Origin: Falsiphaeobacter marinintestinus
Lineage (GTDB): Bacteria; Pseudomonadota; Alphaproteobacteria; Rhodobacterales; Rhodobacteraceae
Direction of reading: 5' to 3'
NCBI RefSeq assembly: GCF_007923355.1
Contig: NZ_VOGO01000014.1
Coordinates: 29,743-93,742, forward strand
DNA: 64,000 nt
In this document: positions 46,547 to 56,676 of the stretch, in pieces
Layout of the letters: every line of letters starts with the position of its first letter
Numbering within the stretch: position 1 is the first letter of the stretch
Position numbers and translations under genes: made by a program
The notes under the pieces: generated by a model
What the model saw: the letters and a program-made list of their open reading frames with translations, nothing else
Databases searched by the model: none
What the model was told of the DNA's origin: nothing

Positions 46547-47794
46547 ATGGCCAACGACCTTTTTAATTCTTTCATGTCCGGCCCGGATGAAAACGGACGG
46601 TTCGGTATTTTTGGCGGGCGGTTCGTCAGTGAAACCCTGATGCCGCTAATCTTGGAGCTGCAAGAGGAATACGAAAAGGCCAAGACCGATCAGACCTTTT
46701 GGGACGAGATGAATGATCTCTGGACCCATTATGTCGGTCGCCCGTCGCCGCTGTATTTTGCGGAACGCCTGACGGAGCGTCTGGGCGGGGCAAAGGTTTA
46801 TCTGAAGCGCGATGAACTGAATCACACCGGTGCTCACAAGATCAACAACGTGTTGGGCCAGATCATTCTGGCGCGCCGCATGGGCAAGACCCGGATCATC
46901 GCCGAAACCGGGGCTGGCCAACACGGTGTGGCAACCGCAACGGTTTGTGCCAAATTCGGGTTGAAGTGCATTGTCTACATGGGCGCGCATGACGTTCAGC
47001 GTCAGGCCCCGAACGTGTTCCGCATGCGCCTGCTGGGCGCCGAGGTGATTCCGGTCACCAGCGGGCGCGGCACGTTGAAAGACGCGATGAACGACGCGCT
47101 GCGCGACTGGGTCACCAATGTGCGCGACACGTTCTATTGCATCGGAACCGTGGCTGGTCCGCATCCCTATCCGGCTATGGTCCGCGACTTTCAGTCGATC
47201 ATCGGCAAGGAAGCCAAGGAACAAATGATGGCCGCCGAAGGCCGTTTGCCGGACACTCTGATCGCTGCGATTGGTGGTGGATCGAACGCGATGGGTCTGT
47301 TTTATCCGTTTCTGGATGACAAATCGGTCAACATCATCGGGGTCGAAGCCGGTGGTCGCGGCGTGAACGAAAAGATGGAACATTGCGCCTCACTGACCGG
47401 CGGGCGTCCGGGCGTGTTGCATGGCAATCGCACCTATCTGTTGCAGGACGACGATGGCCAGATCCTCGAAGGCTATTCGATCTCGGCGGGTCTGGATTAT
47501 CCGGGTATCGGGCCCGAACACTCATGGCTGCACGAAGTCGGTCGGGCGCAATATGTCTCGATCACCGACAAAGAAGCGCTTGAGGCGTTTCAGCTGAGTT
47601 GTGAGTGCGAAGGCATCATTCCCGCGCTCGAACCCTCGCATGCGCTGGCGCATGTAATGAAGATCGCGCCCGAGCTGCCGAAGGATCACCTTATCTGCAT
47701 GAACATGTGTGGGCGCGGCGACAAAGACATCTTCACCGTGGCTAAGCACCTTGGGTTTGACATGTCAGATACCGAAGGGCGCACGGCCGACTGA
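46547..47794 (+). CDS. trpB: Tryptophan synthase beta subunit
   Basis: A 415-residue PLP enzyme. The PLP Lys is in [15 protein letters not shown], the phosphate loop in [15 protein letters not shown], and [17 protein letters not shown] is the beta-replacement site. It condenses indole with serine. AGGAGG lies seven bases before ATG 46547. The partner trpA is not adjacent; it lies 10.6 kb further on, on the opposite strand. Confidence 0.97.
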   Translation: MANDLFNSFMSGPDENGRFGIFGGRFVSETLMPLILELQEEYEKAKTDQTFWDEMNDLWTHYVGRPSPLYFAERLTERLGGAKVYLKRDELNHTGAHKINNVLGQIILARRMGKTRIIAETGAGQHGVATATVCAKFGLKCIVYMGAHDVQRQAPNVFRMRLLGAEVIPVTSGRGTLKDAMNDALRDWVTNVRDTFYCIGTVAGPHPYPAMVRDFQSIIGKEAKEQMMAAEGRLPDTLIAAIGGGSNAMGLFYPFLDDKSVNIIGVEAGGRGVNEKMEHCASLTGGRPGVLHGNRTYLLQDDDGQILEGYSISAGLDYPGIGPEHSWLHEVGRAQYVSITDKEALEAFQLSCECEGIIPALEPSHALAHVMKIAPELPKDHLICMNMCGRGDKDIFTVAKHLGFDMSDTEGRTAD

Positions 47795-47816
47795 AACCAA
47801 GATCCGCGTGTTCCTG

Positions 47817-47846
47817 ATACCTGCAGCCATCAACAGCTGCAGGTAT
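47817..47846 (+). terminator. Hairpin after trpB
   Basis: ATACCTGCAG / CTGCAGGTAT is a perfect 10-bp stem with a 10-base loop, 22 bases after the trpB stop, followed by TCGTTTGTCT. It is likely the terminator of the trpF-trpB unit. Confidence 0.7.
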
Positions 47847-48012
47847 TCGTTTGTCTGGTGCCGTCCTTGGCGCAGACTTCGGCTTGTCCGACTATTGCGT
47901 GTTTTTCCGTGATCAAGAATTTGACCAACATCAAATACAGAAAATGGAATGTTTGCTAAACTATTATCATGGCTCGAAAACTACAGAGCCTGGTGAAAGA
48001 GGAGGAAAGCAA

Positions 48013-48303
48013 ATGTTGAAATTTTTCAGTGCAGGGTTAGTGGCTGCGGCTTTGGTGACGGGCGCTGGCATGGCATCTGCTCAGGCCATGCAAGGGTTCG
48101 GAGATCGTGATCAGGCACATGAAACCGATAACAGGGGACCTGATCGCGCTCACAAGGATGACGGCGAGAAATATGGCGACCGTGATCGGGATCAAGGGGC
48201 CGGTTTTGGGCGCGGAGGCGGTGACCGCGACTCTGTCGGAGCTCACGAACGTGGTGATGGCAACGGTGGTGGTCAAGGCGGGCCGATGGGTCCAAGTCGA
48301 TAA
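48013..48303 (+). CDS. Small secreted Gly/Asp/Arg-rich protein
   Basis: A 96-residue protein with signal peptide MLKFFSAGLVAAALVTGAGMASA. The mature part is strongly charged and Gly-rich (GDRDQAHETDNRGPDRAHKDD, GGDRDSVGAHERGDGNGGGQGG), probably disordered and possibly metal-binding. AGGAGG precedes the ATG. No family is recognised. A terminator follows, so it is a single-gene unit. Confidence 0.65.
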   Translation: MLKFFSAGLVAAALVTGAGMASAQAMQGFGDRDQAHETDNRGPDRAHKDDGEKYGDRDRDQGAGFGRGGGDRDSVGAHERGDGNGGGQGGPMGPSR

Positions 48304-48360
48304 GAACACGACGCCTGATGGCGACTGCCTTTAACAAGTAAGACTTGGTTGGAAACGCGT

Positions 48361-48396
48361 GCTGCCCCGATCATGTTTTTGGGGCAGCCTTCTTTT
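48361..48396 (+). terminator. Terminator after the secreted Gly-rich gene
   Basis: GCTGCCCC / GGGGCAGC, an eight-bp stem with a 12-base loop, followed by CTTCTTTT. Confidence 0.8.
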
Positions 48397-48406
48397 CGGC
48401 ACCACC

Positions 48407-48781
48407 TTAAGTCCCATGGGCATGCTCCTGCAAAACGTGCAACGGCACGATGTCCAGCGCCCTTTGATGAGTCGACGTCAGATCGACCTGTGGCGCGCAG
48501 CCTTCGTCATGGGCCTGCAGAAAACGCGCGGCGCACAAGCACCATTTGTCGCCCGCATTTAGCCCGGAAAACCCGAACTCGGGTCGGGGCGTGCTCAGAT
48601 CGTTGCCGACATATTTCGAAAATGCCAGGAATTCGGCTGTCATCACGGCGCAGACCGTGTGACTTCCGGCGTCCTGCGCGCAGGTGTTGCACTGCCCATC
48701 GCGAAAGAACCCAGTGAGCGGGTCGATTGAACACAAGCCCAGCGGGCCGCCAAGTACATTGATGCTGTCATCCGGTTTCAT
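48407..48781 (-). CDS. DUF2237-family protein
   Basis: A 124-residue protein with the DUF2237 pattern: INVLGGPLGLCSIDPLTGFFRDGQC, DAGSHTVCAVMTAEFLAFSK, GDKWCLCAARFLQAHDEGCAP and VPLHVLQEHA. Conserved Cys residues suggest a redox or metal role, but no function is established. ATG 48781 is chosen; a longer frame overlaps the neighbouring serine hydrolase gene. Confidence 0.85.
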   Translation of the reverse strand: MKPDDSINVLGGPLGLCSIDPLTGFFRDGQCNTCAQDAGSHTVCAVMTAEFLAFSKYVGNDLSTPRPEFGFSGLNAGDKWCLCAARFLQAHDEGCAPQVDLTSTHQRALDIVPLHVLQEHAHGT

Positions 48782-48791
48782 GAGGGATAGC

Positions 48792-49955
48792 TTACAGGCT
48801 TTCTGCGATCTTGCGGAACATTTCGATGTTACCGTCATGCACGCCGTCACCCCGGAACCCGCGATCTGCCCCGGTCGTGACAATCAGAACCCCGCGCGGC
48901 TGATCGAAATACAGGTATTGGCCATAAACGCCGCGTCCCAGAAACTCACCCGGGCGGGCATCGGCCTGGATCCACCATTGATAGCCATAGCCGATCTTGC
49001 CAGGCTCGGTCGGGGCCGAGGCCTGGGTCGACTCCGCGATCCAATCGGCGGGTACGATCTGCTGACCGTCGAGGGTGCCGTTTTGCAAGATCATCTGGCC
49101 AAACCGGGCGAAGTCGCGGGTCGTGAAATTCAGCCCACCCAGAACAAAGGCCACGCCGGCCCCATCGGTGACGTAGTACCCGTCATATTCCAGTCCCAGC
49201 GGGTGCAGGATCTTTTCGGCCAGCAATTCGGCAATCCCGCGGCCCGTCGCGCCACGGATCACCATGCCGATGACATGCGTATCGATAGATACATATTGCC
49301 ACTTGTCGCCGGGGGCGGCGAAGCGGCCGGTGAAACTGGCCGTGAAATCATCCAGCGTTCCCCCCAGGGCAACAACCCGGCCCATTCGGTTGATGTCGGA
49401 TTTGGGGTCAAAATAATCCTCGTCAAAGGTCACGCCGCTGGCCATGTTCAGCACGTTGCGGATGGTGGCGCCATCATAGGCGCTTCCAGTCAGTTGGGGC
49501 GCATATTTCACCACCGGGTCGTCGATGCTGTCGATTGCGCCCTCATCCAGCAGGACGCCGAACAATGCTGAGAGATAGCTTTTGGCGACCGACCATGAAA
49601 TGCGCCGATCCTCTGGTCCGGTCCCCTGAAAGTACTCCTCGTACCGGATTTGACCGTCCTTCATCACCAGAAGCGACGTCACTTTGCGGTCAGTAATCCA
49701 GGCTTCGGTCCCGTCGGGCAGCGTAGTTTCAGCGCCATAGTCCAGTGGGCTGGTTGGGCCATTGCCACGATCCAGAGGTGCGGTCAGAAATGCCGATCCC
49801 ATGTTCGAGAAGTTGTGCACGATCCGGTCTTCGTCAAACAGCGTATTGACAGTCCACAGGCGTTCGATCTGTTCACGTTTCCAGACACCAACGACGACAG
49901 CGGCCAGAACAATGGCCAGTATGATCCGGCCCAGCCATTTCCCGATTACACGCAT
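48792..49955 (-). CDS. Serine hydrolase, beta-lactamase class C/esterase family
   Basis: A 387-residue protein with an N-terminal membrane helix (IILAIVLAAVVVGVW). The SxxK motif is SWSVAKSYLSALFG and the YxS-like motif WQYVSIDTHVIG. The C-terminal part contains GYGYQWWIQ and GVYGQYLYFDQPRG. Such proteins are esterases, peptidases or 6-aminohexanoate-type hydrolases and rarely true beta-lactamases. It lies just upstream of the DUF2237 gene on the same strand. Confidence 0.87.
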   Translation of the reverse strand: MRVIGKWLGRIILAIVLAAVVVGVWKREQIERLWTVNTLFDEDRIVHNFSNMGSAFLTAPLDRGNGPTSPLDYGAETTLPDGTEAWITDRKVTSLLVMKDGQIRYEEYFQGTGPEDRRISWSVAKSYLSALFGVLLDEGAIDSIDDPVVKYAPQLTGSAYDGATIRNVLNMASGVTFDEDYFDPKSDINRMGRVVALGGTLDDFTASFTGRFAAPGDKWQYVSIDTHVIGMVIRGATGRGIAELLAEKILHPLGLEYDGYYVTDGAGVAFVLGGLNFTTRDFARFGQMILQNGTLDGQQIVPADWIAESTQASAPTEPGKIGYGYQWWIQADARPGEFLGRGVYGQYLYFDQPRGVLIVTTGADRGFRGDGVHDGNIEMFRKIAESL

Positions 49956-50027
49956 GGATTCCCCCCTAAGCTTGGCGCAGCAGACTACGTGCAGCGTGTT
50001 GGTGCAATGCTAACCTGACGGCAAAGC

Positions 50028-51056
50028 TCAGGGCGCGTCCCACTGAACCCAGCGGCCGTGGAAATCCACCCGGCCCAGCGTGACGGTCTGATCCCCCGGC
50101 CACAGCCGCACCGTCAGCCCAGCACCGCCAGTGATCTCATCCGCTTCCATGCGCAACCACGCCAGAGGGCGGTCCGGGGTCGCCTGCGTTCCGGCGGTTT
50201 CGATCAGGGCGGTTCCGCGTTTCTGGCTTTCGGTCGGAAAATACTGCCACGCGATGGTGTGATAGATCAGGTGCACCTGGCCTTGGGGTTGTTGCGCCAG
50301 ACGGCCTTCCAGCCAATCGATGGCATCGCCTTGGTCAACGATAGCGTCCTGCGCGGCGATAGCGGCACGGGTCAGTTGCATCCGGTGTGGTTGATCGGGC
50401 CAGAGGTAAGAAAACAATCGTAGCCCCTGATCAGGGGCTTTGGCGTTCAGCGGATTCAGATCGACTCCACGCCGCTCGGCCACTGTGATTTCGGCCTGCG
50501 CGGGCAAGGGGCCCGCCCAGTCGGGTTCCAGAACCAAAGCCGCGTCATCGGGGCCCAGCCGCCCGCCTGCCGTCTGCAGGGCAAATTTGTCCCATATCAG
50601 GTTCAGGCCAGCGCTTGCCCCCAGTTCCGAGACCATGAAGGGCAAATCATGGCGGACCGCAATCCAGTGTGCCGCCGGGATCAGTGCAGCACTCCGGCGA
50701 ACTTCGTTGGTCTGCGGTGCGTTTTGCATCCAGTCGATCATGAAATCCTGATTTCGCTCCAACGCGGCCAGAACCTGTTTGGTCAGTTCGGCATCTGTCG
50801 GGTTTGCAGGGGGATAGACCGTCGCGAGATCCGGGTCACGTTCGGTCAGCACCAATGCATGCAGGCCGCCTGCAATCCGCAAGGGCAGGGACGCGCCGCC
50901 GGGGCCAATATCTCCGTTCCAGCTGGCGCAAAGCTGGCCCAAAGCGGTCTCTGTGGGCCACACATCGGCAAGGCTGGTCAGCAACCTTCCCATGAATGGG
51001 GATCCAAGCGCGGTGCAGGATCCGGCCTGAGACAAGAACGCGTCGGTCAGGGTCAT
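50028..51056 (-). CDS. DUF2332-family protein
   Basis: A 342-residue cytoplasmic protein matching DUF2332: [52 protein letters not shown] and [14 protein letters not shown]. The family has no established function; the [11 protein letters not shown] segment looks like a methyltransferase SAM loop. It overlaps the pth stop by four bases (ATGA), so it is coupled to pth. Confidence 0.87.
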   Translation of the reverse strand: MTLTDAFLSQAGSCTALGSPFMGRLLTSLADVWPTETALGQLCASWNGDIGPGGASLPLRIAGGLHALVLTERDPDLATVYPPANPTDAELTKQVLAALERNQDFMIDWMQNAPQTNEVRRSAALIPAAHWIAVRHDLPFMVSELGASAGLNLIWDKFALQTAGGRLGPDDAALVLEPDWAGPLPAQAEITVAERRGVDLNPLNAKAPDQGLRLFSYLWPDQPHRMQLTRAAIAAQDAIVDQGDAIDWLEGRLAQQPQGQVHLIYHTIAWQYFPTESQKRGTALIETAGTQATPDRPLAWLRMEADEITGGAGLTVRLWPGDQTVTLGRVDFHGRWVQWDAP

Positions 51057-51742
51057 TTGAATTTATCCACCAGTTTTTGAAACGCGTTGCGATCATCTGC
51101 GGGTGCAGGGTCAGGCTCGGCTTTGGGCGCCTTGGGCGCTGGCTTGGCCGGTTTCGGCGTGGTGGATGACCGGGGCGGGGCCGTACGCAAGGACACGGCA
51201 TTCATGAACTTCCCGCCATCCCCGGCGGCAAGATGTGCGGCCCCATCGGAAATGCCGCGCAGTACATTTTCCAGCCAGTCTTCGTCGGCCTTGGCAAAGT
51301 CGTGCAGCACATAGGCCGACACCAGCTCTTTGCGACCCGGATGCCCGATCCCCAGCCGCACCCGACCATAGGTGTCGCCAAGATGCGAATGGAGCGACCG
51401 CAACCCATTATGCCCCGCATGTCCGCCGCCCTGTTTGACCCGGACCTTGCCGGGGGCAAGATCCAGTTCATCATGCAGTACGATGACGTCCTTGGGCGAT
51501 AGCTTGTAAAACCGCATGGCTTCGCCAACGGATTGCCCTGACAGGTTCATGAACGTCTGCGGTTTAAGCAACAGCACCTTTTCCGAACCCAGCCGCCCTT
51601 CGCTGATCTCGGCCTGAAACTTGGCTTTCCACGGGCCAAACCCGTGATCGCTGGCGATCCGGTCCAGGGCCATGAAACCAATGTTATGCCGGTTGCGTTC
51701 GTATTTTCCGCCGGGGTTTCCCAGTCCGACCAAAAGCTTCAT
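51053..51742 (-). CDS. pth: Peptidyl-tRNA hydrolase
   Basis: A 229-residue enzyme that releases peptides from stalled peptidyl-t[30 protein letters not shown] holds the catalytic His/Asn, and [13 protein letters not shown] and [12 protein letters not shown] follow. A Pro/Ala-rich C-terminal extension (about residues 185-229, [19 protein letters not shown]) goes beyond the E. coli enzyme. ATG 51742 gives the canonical start. It is usually next to rplY, which is 2.2 kb upstream on the same strand here. Confidence 0.95.
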   Translation of the reverse strand: MKLLVGLGNPGGKYERNRHNIGFMALDRIASDHGFGPWKAKFQAEISEGRLGSEKVLLLKPQTFMNLSGQSVGEAMRFYKLSPKDVIVLHDELDLAPGKVRVKQGGGHAGHNGLRSLHSHLGDTYGRVRLGIGHPGRKELVSAYVLHDFAKADEDWLENVLRGISDGAAHLAAGDGGKFMNAVSLRTAPPRSSTTPKPAKPAPKAPKAEPDPAPADDRNAFQKLVDKFK

Positions 51743-52001
51743 GCCATGTCCTGCGCTGATCAATAGGTGCACCATAGATGCACGGAAACCCGCGCGAACG
51801 CCAGTGCAGCCACAGCATTGTCAGCCATAATGTCCGAGTCAAACAGTCAGGTGCAAAGCAAGCCAAAAGCGATTTTTTCTTGAGTTTTTGCAGGTTTGCG
51901 GCAAACTCAGCGGTCTAAAGCAAAAAATGCAAAAAGCTGCAAGGCAGCGCCTCGCGCCCGTGTTGCAGGCCAAGCCAAGGCAGCGAAATTGGGAGGTTTC
52001 A

Positions 52002-53924
52002 ATGCTCAGTCGACTGTCCATAGCTGCGTTTTTAACTATTTCGGCAAGTGTTCTTAATGCCCAGGTTGTTCCAACTCATGAAGCCGCCGAAGGCTCATTC
52101 GCGGATAAACCGTATTCACCTTATGCCAACCGAACGTTTCCCGAACGCCCCCTGTGGGGTGAGACGCACCTGCATACAGGGCTGTCATTGGATGCCGGAG
52201 CCTTCGGCAATATCCTGAGACCGGATGACGCCTGGCGTTTTGCCAAAGGCGAGCAGGTAGTGTCTTCGACAGGGCAACCGGTCCGATTGAGCCGGCCACT
52301 GGATTGGATGGTTCTGACCGACCACACCGATTTGATGGGGTTTGCGCCGGATCTGCAGACCGGCAAGCCTGAAATTCTGGCCGACCCTAAGGGGCGGGAA
52401 TGGTACGAAGGCTATTCTGAAGGTGGCGAAGCGGCGGGCAAGTCGGCCTTCGATCTTATCACAAACTTTTCGCAGATGACGCTGCCCAAAGCGATCGTCG
52501 ATGCATACAGCCCGGGGTCAGATGCGTTCTCTTATATTTGGGAAGAGATCGTTCTGGCTGCCGAGCAGCATAATGACCCGGGCCGGTTCACGGCGTTCAT
52601 CGGGTTTGAATGGACCTCGGTTCCCAAAGGGTTCAATCTGCACCGTAATGTGATGCTGCGCGACGGCCCGATGCGTGCCCTTCAGGTGGTGCCACCGGTG
52701 ACGCAGCCGCCGCTGGGCGATACTGACCCGCATTCGTTGTATCGATGGCTCGAGGCGTATCAGGACAAAACCGGCGGGCGCGCCGTCGCGTTTTCGCACA
52801 ATGGCAACCTGTCGAACGGGTGGATGTTCCCAACGGAAGATACCTATCACGGCGGCAAGGTTGATGCTGAGTATGTCGAGCTGCGTGCAAAATGGGAGCC
52901 CCACTACGAAATCACCCAGATCAAAGGCGATGGCGAGGCACACCCCGTTCTTAGCCCCGAAGATGAATTCGCCGACTATGAAAACTGGGACGTCGGCAAT
53001 CTTGATCTAACCGAACTGAAGACGCCGGACATGTTGGGCCGTGAATATGCCCGCGAGGCGTTGAAACAGGGTTTGGCGTTGGAAGCCAAGCTGGGCACGA
53101 ACCCCTACAAGTTCGGAGTGGGCGGGGCGACGGACAGCCATACATCCCTGACCACCGCCGAAGAAGATAACTTCTTCAGCAAATCCGTGAGTGTTGAACC
53201 CTCGCCAACCCGCATCGAACACCCGTTCATTGCCAGTGATCTTGGACGGATCGAAGGTCACAAGCTGGTCGCGTCGGGCTATACCGGTGTCTGGGCGCAA
53301 GAAAACACCCGCGCCGCGATCTTTGATGCGTTCAAGCGGCGGGAAACCTATGCCACGACAGGCCCCCGGATTGGTTTGCGGTTCTTTGGGGGCTGGCAGT
53401 ACACCGACAATGATTTGCGTACCCGGTCAGTGGCTGAGTCAGGGTATACCAAGGGCGTGCCCATGGGGTCAGATTTGCGACCGCGTGAAGGCGACGGCGC
53501 TCCGACCTTCCTAATTGCCGCTTTGCGGGATCCGATCGGGGCCAATCTGGACCGTATTCAAGTCATCAAGGGCTGGATGGATGCAGACGGGGCCTTGCAT
53601 GAAAAGGTCTTCGATGTGGCTTGGTCTGGTGATCGTGAGGTTGGTGCTGACGGCAAGTTGCCCGAGGTTGGCAACACCGTCGATATTGAAACCGCAAGCT
53701 GGCAAAACTCGATCGGCGCTTCGGAATTGACCGCGGTCTGGACGGACCCCGAGTTCGATCCCGAAGAGCGGGCGTTCTATTACACCCGGGTTCTTGAAAT
53801 CCCGACACCGCGCTGGGTCGTTTATGACAAGCTGCGCTTTGGGATCGAGCTTCCAGAGGAGGCTCAGTTGATCCATCAGGAACGGGCGTATTCGTCGCCG
53901 ATCTGGTACACGCCAGCCAGCTAA
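52002..53924 (+). CDS. Secreted DUF3604-family protein
   Basis: A 640-residue protein with signal peptide [18 protein letters not shown]. Metal-type motifs include [42 protein letters not shown] and [13 protein letters not shown], the His/Asp pattern of a PHP-like phosphoesterase as proposed for DUF3604. The natural substrate is unknown. GGGAGG lies seven bases before ATG 52002. It sits on the opposite strand between pth and rplY. Confidence 0.87.
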   Translation: MLSRLSIAAFLTISASVLNAQVVPTHEAAEGSFADKPYSPYANRTFPERPLWGETHLHTGLSLDAGAFGNILRPDDAWRFAKGEQVVSSTGQPVRLSRPLDWMVLTDHTDLMGFAPDLQTGKPEILADPKGREWYEGYSEGGEAAGKSAFDLITNFSQMTLPKAIVDAYSPGSDAFSYIWEEIVLAAEQHNDPGRFTAFIGFEWTSVPKGFNLHRNVMLRDGPMRALQVVPPVTQPPLGDTDPHSLYRWLEAYQDKTGGRAVAFSHNGNLSNGWMFPTEDTYHGGKVDAEYVELRAKWEPHYEITQIKGDGEAHPVLSPEDEFADYENWDVGNLDLTELKTPDMLGREYAREALKQGLALEAKLGTNPYKFGVGGATDSHTSLTTAEEDNFFSKSVSVEPSPTRIEHPFIASDLGRIEGHKLVASGYTGVWAQENTRAAIFDAFKRRETYATTGPRIGLRFFGGWQYTDNDLRTRSVAESGYTKGVPMGSDLRPREGDGAPTFLIAALRDPIGANLDRIQVIKGWMDADGALHEKVFDVAWSGDREVGADGKLPEVGNTVDIETASWQNSIGASELTAVWTDPEFDPEERAFYYTRVLEIPTPRWVVYDKLRFGIELPEEAQLIHQERAYSSPIWYTPAS

Positions 53925-53942
53925 GCGAACCACGCAAACGAA

Positions 53943-53968
53943 AAACGGGGCCCGCAAGGGCCCCGTTT
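53943..53968. terminator. Bidirectional terminator
   Basis: A perfect 11-bp stem, AAACGGGGCCC / GGGCCCCGTTT, closed by a GCAA tetraloop, lies between the convergent DUF3604 and rplY genes. A-rich and T-rich flanks make it usable in both directions. Confidence 0.9.
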
Positions 53969-53991
53969 CATATGAATACCTGTCGCGAAGA

Positions 53992-54627
53992 TTACTCTTC
54001 TGCAGCGGTCTCGACTTCGGCGTCGGCTTCGGCCTCTTCGTCGTCGCTTGATCCAAGCCCAGCAGGGGCCGCGAGGTTGGCAACCACAAAATCACGGTCG
54101 ATGGTCGGCTTGCTGCCGGAAGGCAATGTGATCGACGAAATGGTCACCGTATCACCGATTTCCAGACCGGCCAGATCGACGGTCAGTTTTTCGGGGATGT
54201 CACCGGCGGTCACGATCAGTTCGATCTCGGGGCGGACAACGGTCAGCATGCCACCCTTTTTGATGCCGGGGGCTTCTTCTTCGTTGATGAACTCAACCGG
54301 GATGAACAGGTTGATCTTGGTGTTGCGGCGCAGGCGCATCAGGTCCAGGTGCGTCGGCAGGTCTTTGACCACGTCGCGCTGAACGTCGCGGCAAATGACA
54401 CGGACGTCATCGTGGCCTTCAACCTTCAGGTTGAACAATGTCGACTTGAAGCGGCCTGCTTTCAGGCGCTTGAACAGAACATTGAACGGGATGTTAATCG
54501 GGAGCGGATCAACGTCGCCACCAAAAACAATCCCTGGAACCATGCCGTCGCGGCGTGCCTGACGAGCGGCGCCCTTGCCTGTCCCCGTCCGTTCCAGAGC
54601 TTCGAGATCAGGAATCTCACCAGCCAT
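53992..54627 (-). CDS. rplY: 50S ribosomal protein L25/general stress protein Ctc
   Basis: A 211-residue protein: an L25 5S-rRNA-binding domain ([47 protein letters not shown]) and a TL5/Ctc C-terminal beta domain, ending in an acidic Ala/Glu tail. The two-domain length is normal for alphaproteobacteria. ATG 54627 is selected; the longer frame adds unrelated sequence. Confidence 0.95.
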   Translation of the reverse strand: MAGEIPDLEALERTGTGKGAARQARRDGMVPGIVFGGDVDPLPINIPFNVLFKRLKAGRFKSTLFNLKVEGHDDVRVICRDVQRDVVKDLPTHLDLMRLRRNTKINLFIPVEFINEEEAPGIKKGGMLTVVRPEIELIVTAGDIPEKLTVDLAGLEIGDTVTISSITLPSGSKPTIDRDFVVANLAAPAGLGSSDDEEAEADAEVETAAEE

Positions 54628-54746
54628 GTGTATATCTCCAAAGTTAGGGCGGGCATCCTCCAAGGCTGTATGCCCGCGTGAAGCTTGGCCGTATAAATCC
54701 TTTGGATGGAAATGCAAGGCGATTCCGGTGACCATGATAAGCGCGA

Positions 54747-55364
54747 TCAGATCTGGTTGACCAGATGCCCGCCAGCAGCGACGACCTTTTCATACAATGC
54801 ATATTCGTCGCAGCGTTCGGCTTTAAGCCGGGCACGCAGATCGTCACTTAACGGCGCGTCCACAGGCGGTGAAACATTCTTGCGCTTGAGGGAGAATGTC
54901 TCGCCAAATCTGTCTTGCAAGAACGCGGCCAGTTTTTCTGGCTGCTCATAGGCAAACAGGTGGTGGACCAACAGCGCCTTTCGGGCGGATGTCAGGATGC
55001 GGAACTGGCTCCCGATCCGGGCGTGACGGGGGGACTGATCGCTAAGAACGTCTTGTACAAACTGGTCAAAGCTCAGGAAATGGGTTGTCCGTTTCGGGTC
55101 TTTTAGACTGTCGCGCATCCGGTATCGATACCAACTGCGTAACTGTTCTTCGGGGTGGCGAATCACGGCGAAGCGGTCTGGCGTCGCTCCGAATGTCTTA
55201 TCCAGAAACGGAGCAATCTGGCGATGGAACCGCTGCGCGGTCAGGTGTTTGCGATCACGCGCTAAAATGATGTCGGCCTTGCGCGACAACGCCGTTTCGA
55301 TCGCCGTGGTCCCGGTTTTGGGCACGGCGATGAACACAAGGGACTGCTTCAGAAAAATCAACAT
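54747..55364 (-). CDS. Sulfotransferase-family-like P-loop protein
   Basis: A 205-residue protein with an N-terminal [17 protein letters not shown] (PAPS 5' loop, PKTGTT) and [19 protein letters not shown] (3' phosphate motif). It resembles short sulfotransferase-family proteins of Rhodobacterales; the acceptor is unknown. It is upstream of rplY on the same strand with a 119-base gap. It is shorter than, and not obviously paralogous to, the sulfotransferase-like gene at 45.3 kb. Confidence 0.75.
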   Translation of the reverse strand: MLIFLKQSLVFIAVPKTGTTAIETALSRKADIILARDRKHLTAQRFHRQIAPFLDKTFGATPDRFAVIRHPEEQLRSWYRYRMRDSLKDPKRTTHFLSFDQFVQDVLSDQSPRHARIGSQFRILTSARKALLVHHLFAYEQPEKLAAFLQDRFGETFSLKRKNVSPPVDAPLSDDLRARLKAERCDEYALYEKVVAAGGHLVNQI

Positions 55365-55433
55365 GATCCGGACCATCGTTTTTGTCACCCGCCGTGTCGA
55401 ATCTTCGGAAATACCGGCAGGGCAGGGAATGTG

Positions 55434-56600
55434 TCAGTCTTGCCATGATCCTTCGAAGTTTCGGGGAATCAAAAGGTTATGGCGACCCAGATCTGTTACT
55501 GATTTCTCGCCGCATAACGCCATCGTGGTGTCCAGTTCCTTGTGGATCACGTCCAGAGCCGTTGTCACACCCTGCTTGCCCATCGCCCCAAGCCCATAAA
55601 CGAACGCACGACCGATCATCGTCCCCTTGGCGCCCAATGCGACGGCCTTGAGCACGTCCTGACCCGACCGGATACCGCTATCCAGGTGCACTTCGATTTC
55701 GTCGCCGACGGCATCCATGATCTGCGGCAGCATCCGGATCGAGCTGAGCGCGCCATCCAACTGCCGACCGCCATGGTTTGAAACAACAATAGCATCGGCG
55801 CCAACTTTGGCCGCCATCTTGGCATCTTCGGCGTCAAGAATGCCCTTGATGATCATCTTGCCGCCCCACATCTCTTTAAGCTGCGCGATCCGCGCCCAGT
55901 CAAGCGACTGGTCAAACGCTCCCGCTGTCCATGAAGACAACGACGACGCATCATCTACTCCGGCGGCATGGCCGACGATGTTGCCAAAGAACCGGCGCTT
56001 GGTCCCAAGCATTTCCAGCCCCCATGGCACCTTGGTCATCATGTTGGCGATTGATTTCGGGGTCAGCTTTGGCGGGGCGGACAGGCCGTTCTTCAGATCC
56101 TTGTGCCGCTGGCCCATGATCTGAAGATCGACGGTTACAACGATGGCCGAACACTTGGCAGCGCGCGCGCGTTCCAGCAAACGGCGCATGAAATCATCAT
56201 CCTTCAGTGTATAGACCTGAAACCAGAATGGTTTCTTGGTGTGCTCGGCCACGTCTTCGATCGAACAGATTGACATGGTCGACAAAGTGAAGGGAACACC
56301 GAATTCCTCGGCGGCCTGCGCTGCTTTGATTTCACCATCTGCATTCTGCATGCCGGTTAGCCCAACAGGGGCCAGTGCCACCGGCATCGAGACATCTTCG
56401 CCGATCATCTGGCTGTTTGTTGTGCGCCCGGTCATGTCCACCGCCACGCGTTGACGCAGGCGGATCTGGTCAAAATCGGTGGTGTTTTCGCGGAAGGTCT
56501 GTTCGGTCCAGCTGCCGCTTTCGGCATAGTCATAGAACATGCGTGGCACGCGGCGCTCATAGATCCGCTTTAGGTCCTGAATGTTGGTGATCACGGGCAT
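55434..56600 (-). CDS. lldD: FMN-dependent L-lactate dehydrogenase/alpha-hydroxy-acid dehydrogenase
   Basis: A 388-residue FMN TIM-barrel enzyme. MFYDYAESGSWTEQT, APVGLTGMQNADGE, WFQVYTLKDDDF and the active-site VVSNHGGRQLDGALSS (catalytic His and Arg) are all present, along with GIRSGQDVLKAVALGA for FMN phosphate. It oxidises L-lactate or a related 2-hydroxy acid. No lactate permease or lldR is adjacent. Confidence 0.92.
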   Translation of the reverse strand: MPVITNIQDLKRIYERRVPRMFYDYAESGSWTEQTFRENTTDFDQIRLRQRVAVDMTGRTTNSQMIGEDVSMPVALAPVGLTGMQNADGEIKAAQAAEEFGVPFTLSTMSICSIEDVAEHTKKPFWFQVYTLKDDDFMRRLLERARAAKCSAIVVTVDLQIMGQRHKDLKNGLSAPPKLTPKSIANMMTKVPWGLEMLGTKRRFFGNIVGHAAGVDDASSLSSWTAGAFDQSLDWARIAQLKEMWGGKMIIKGILDAEDAKMAAKVGADAIVVSNHGGRQLDGALSSIRMLPQIMDAVGDEIEVHLDSGIRSGQDVLKAVALGAKGTMIGRAFVYGLGAMGKQGVTTALDVIHKELDTTMALCGEKSVTDLGRHNLLIPRNFEGSWQD

Positions 56601-56676
56601 GACGGACGGGCTCCTTCGACTGGTAAGAATTGATTACCAATCGAGGGGTGCATTGTCTATGCGCCAGATTGGCCTG

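Noticed and set aside
48792..49955. Antibiotic-resistance beta-lactamase
   Set aside because: The SVAK motif is shared by esterases and peptidases; the protein has a membrane anchor and lacks a typical class C KTG region that I can see.
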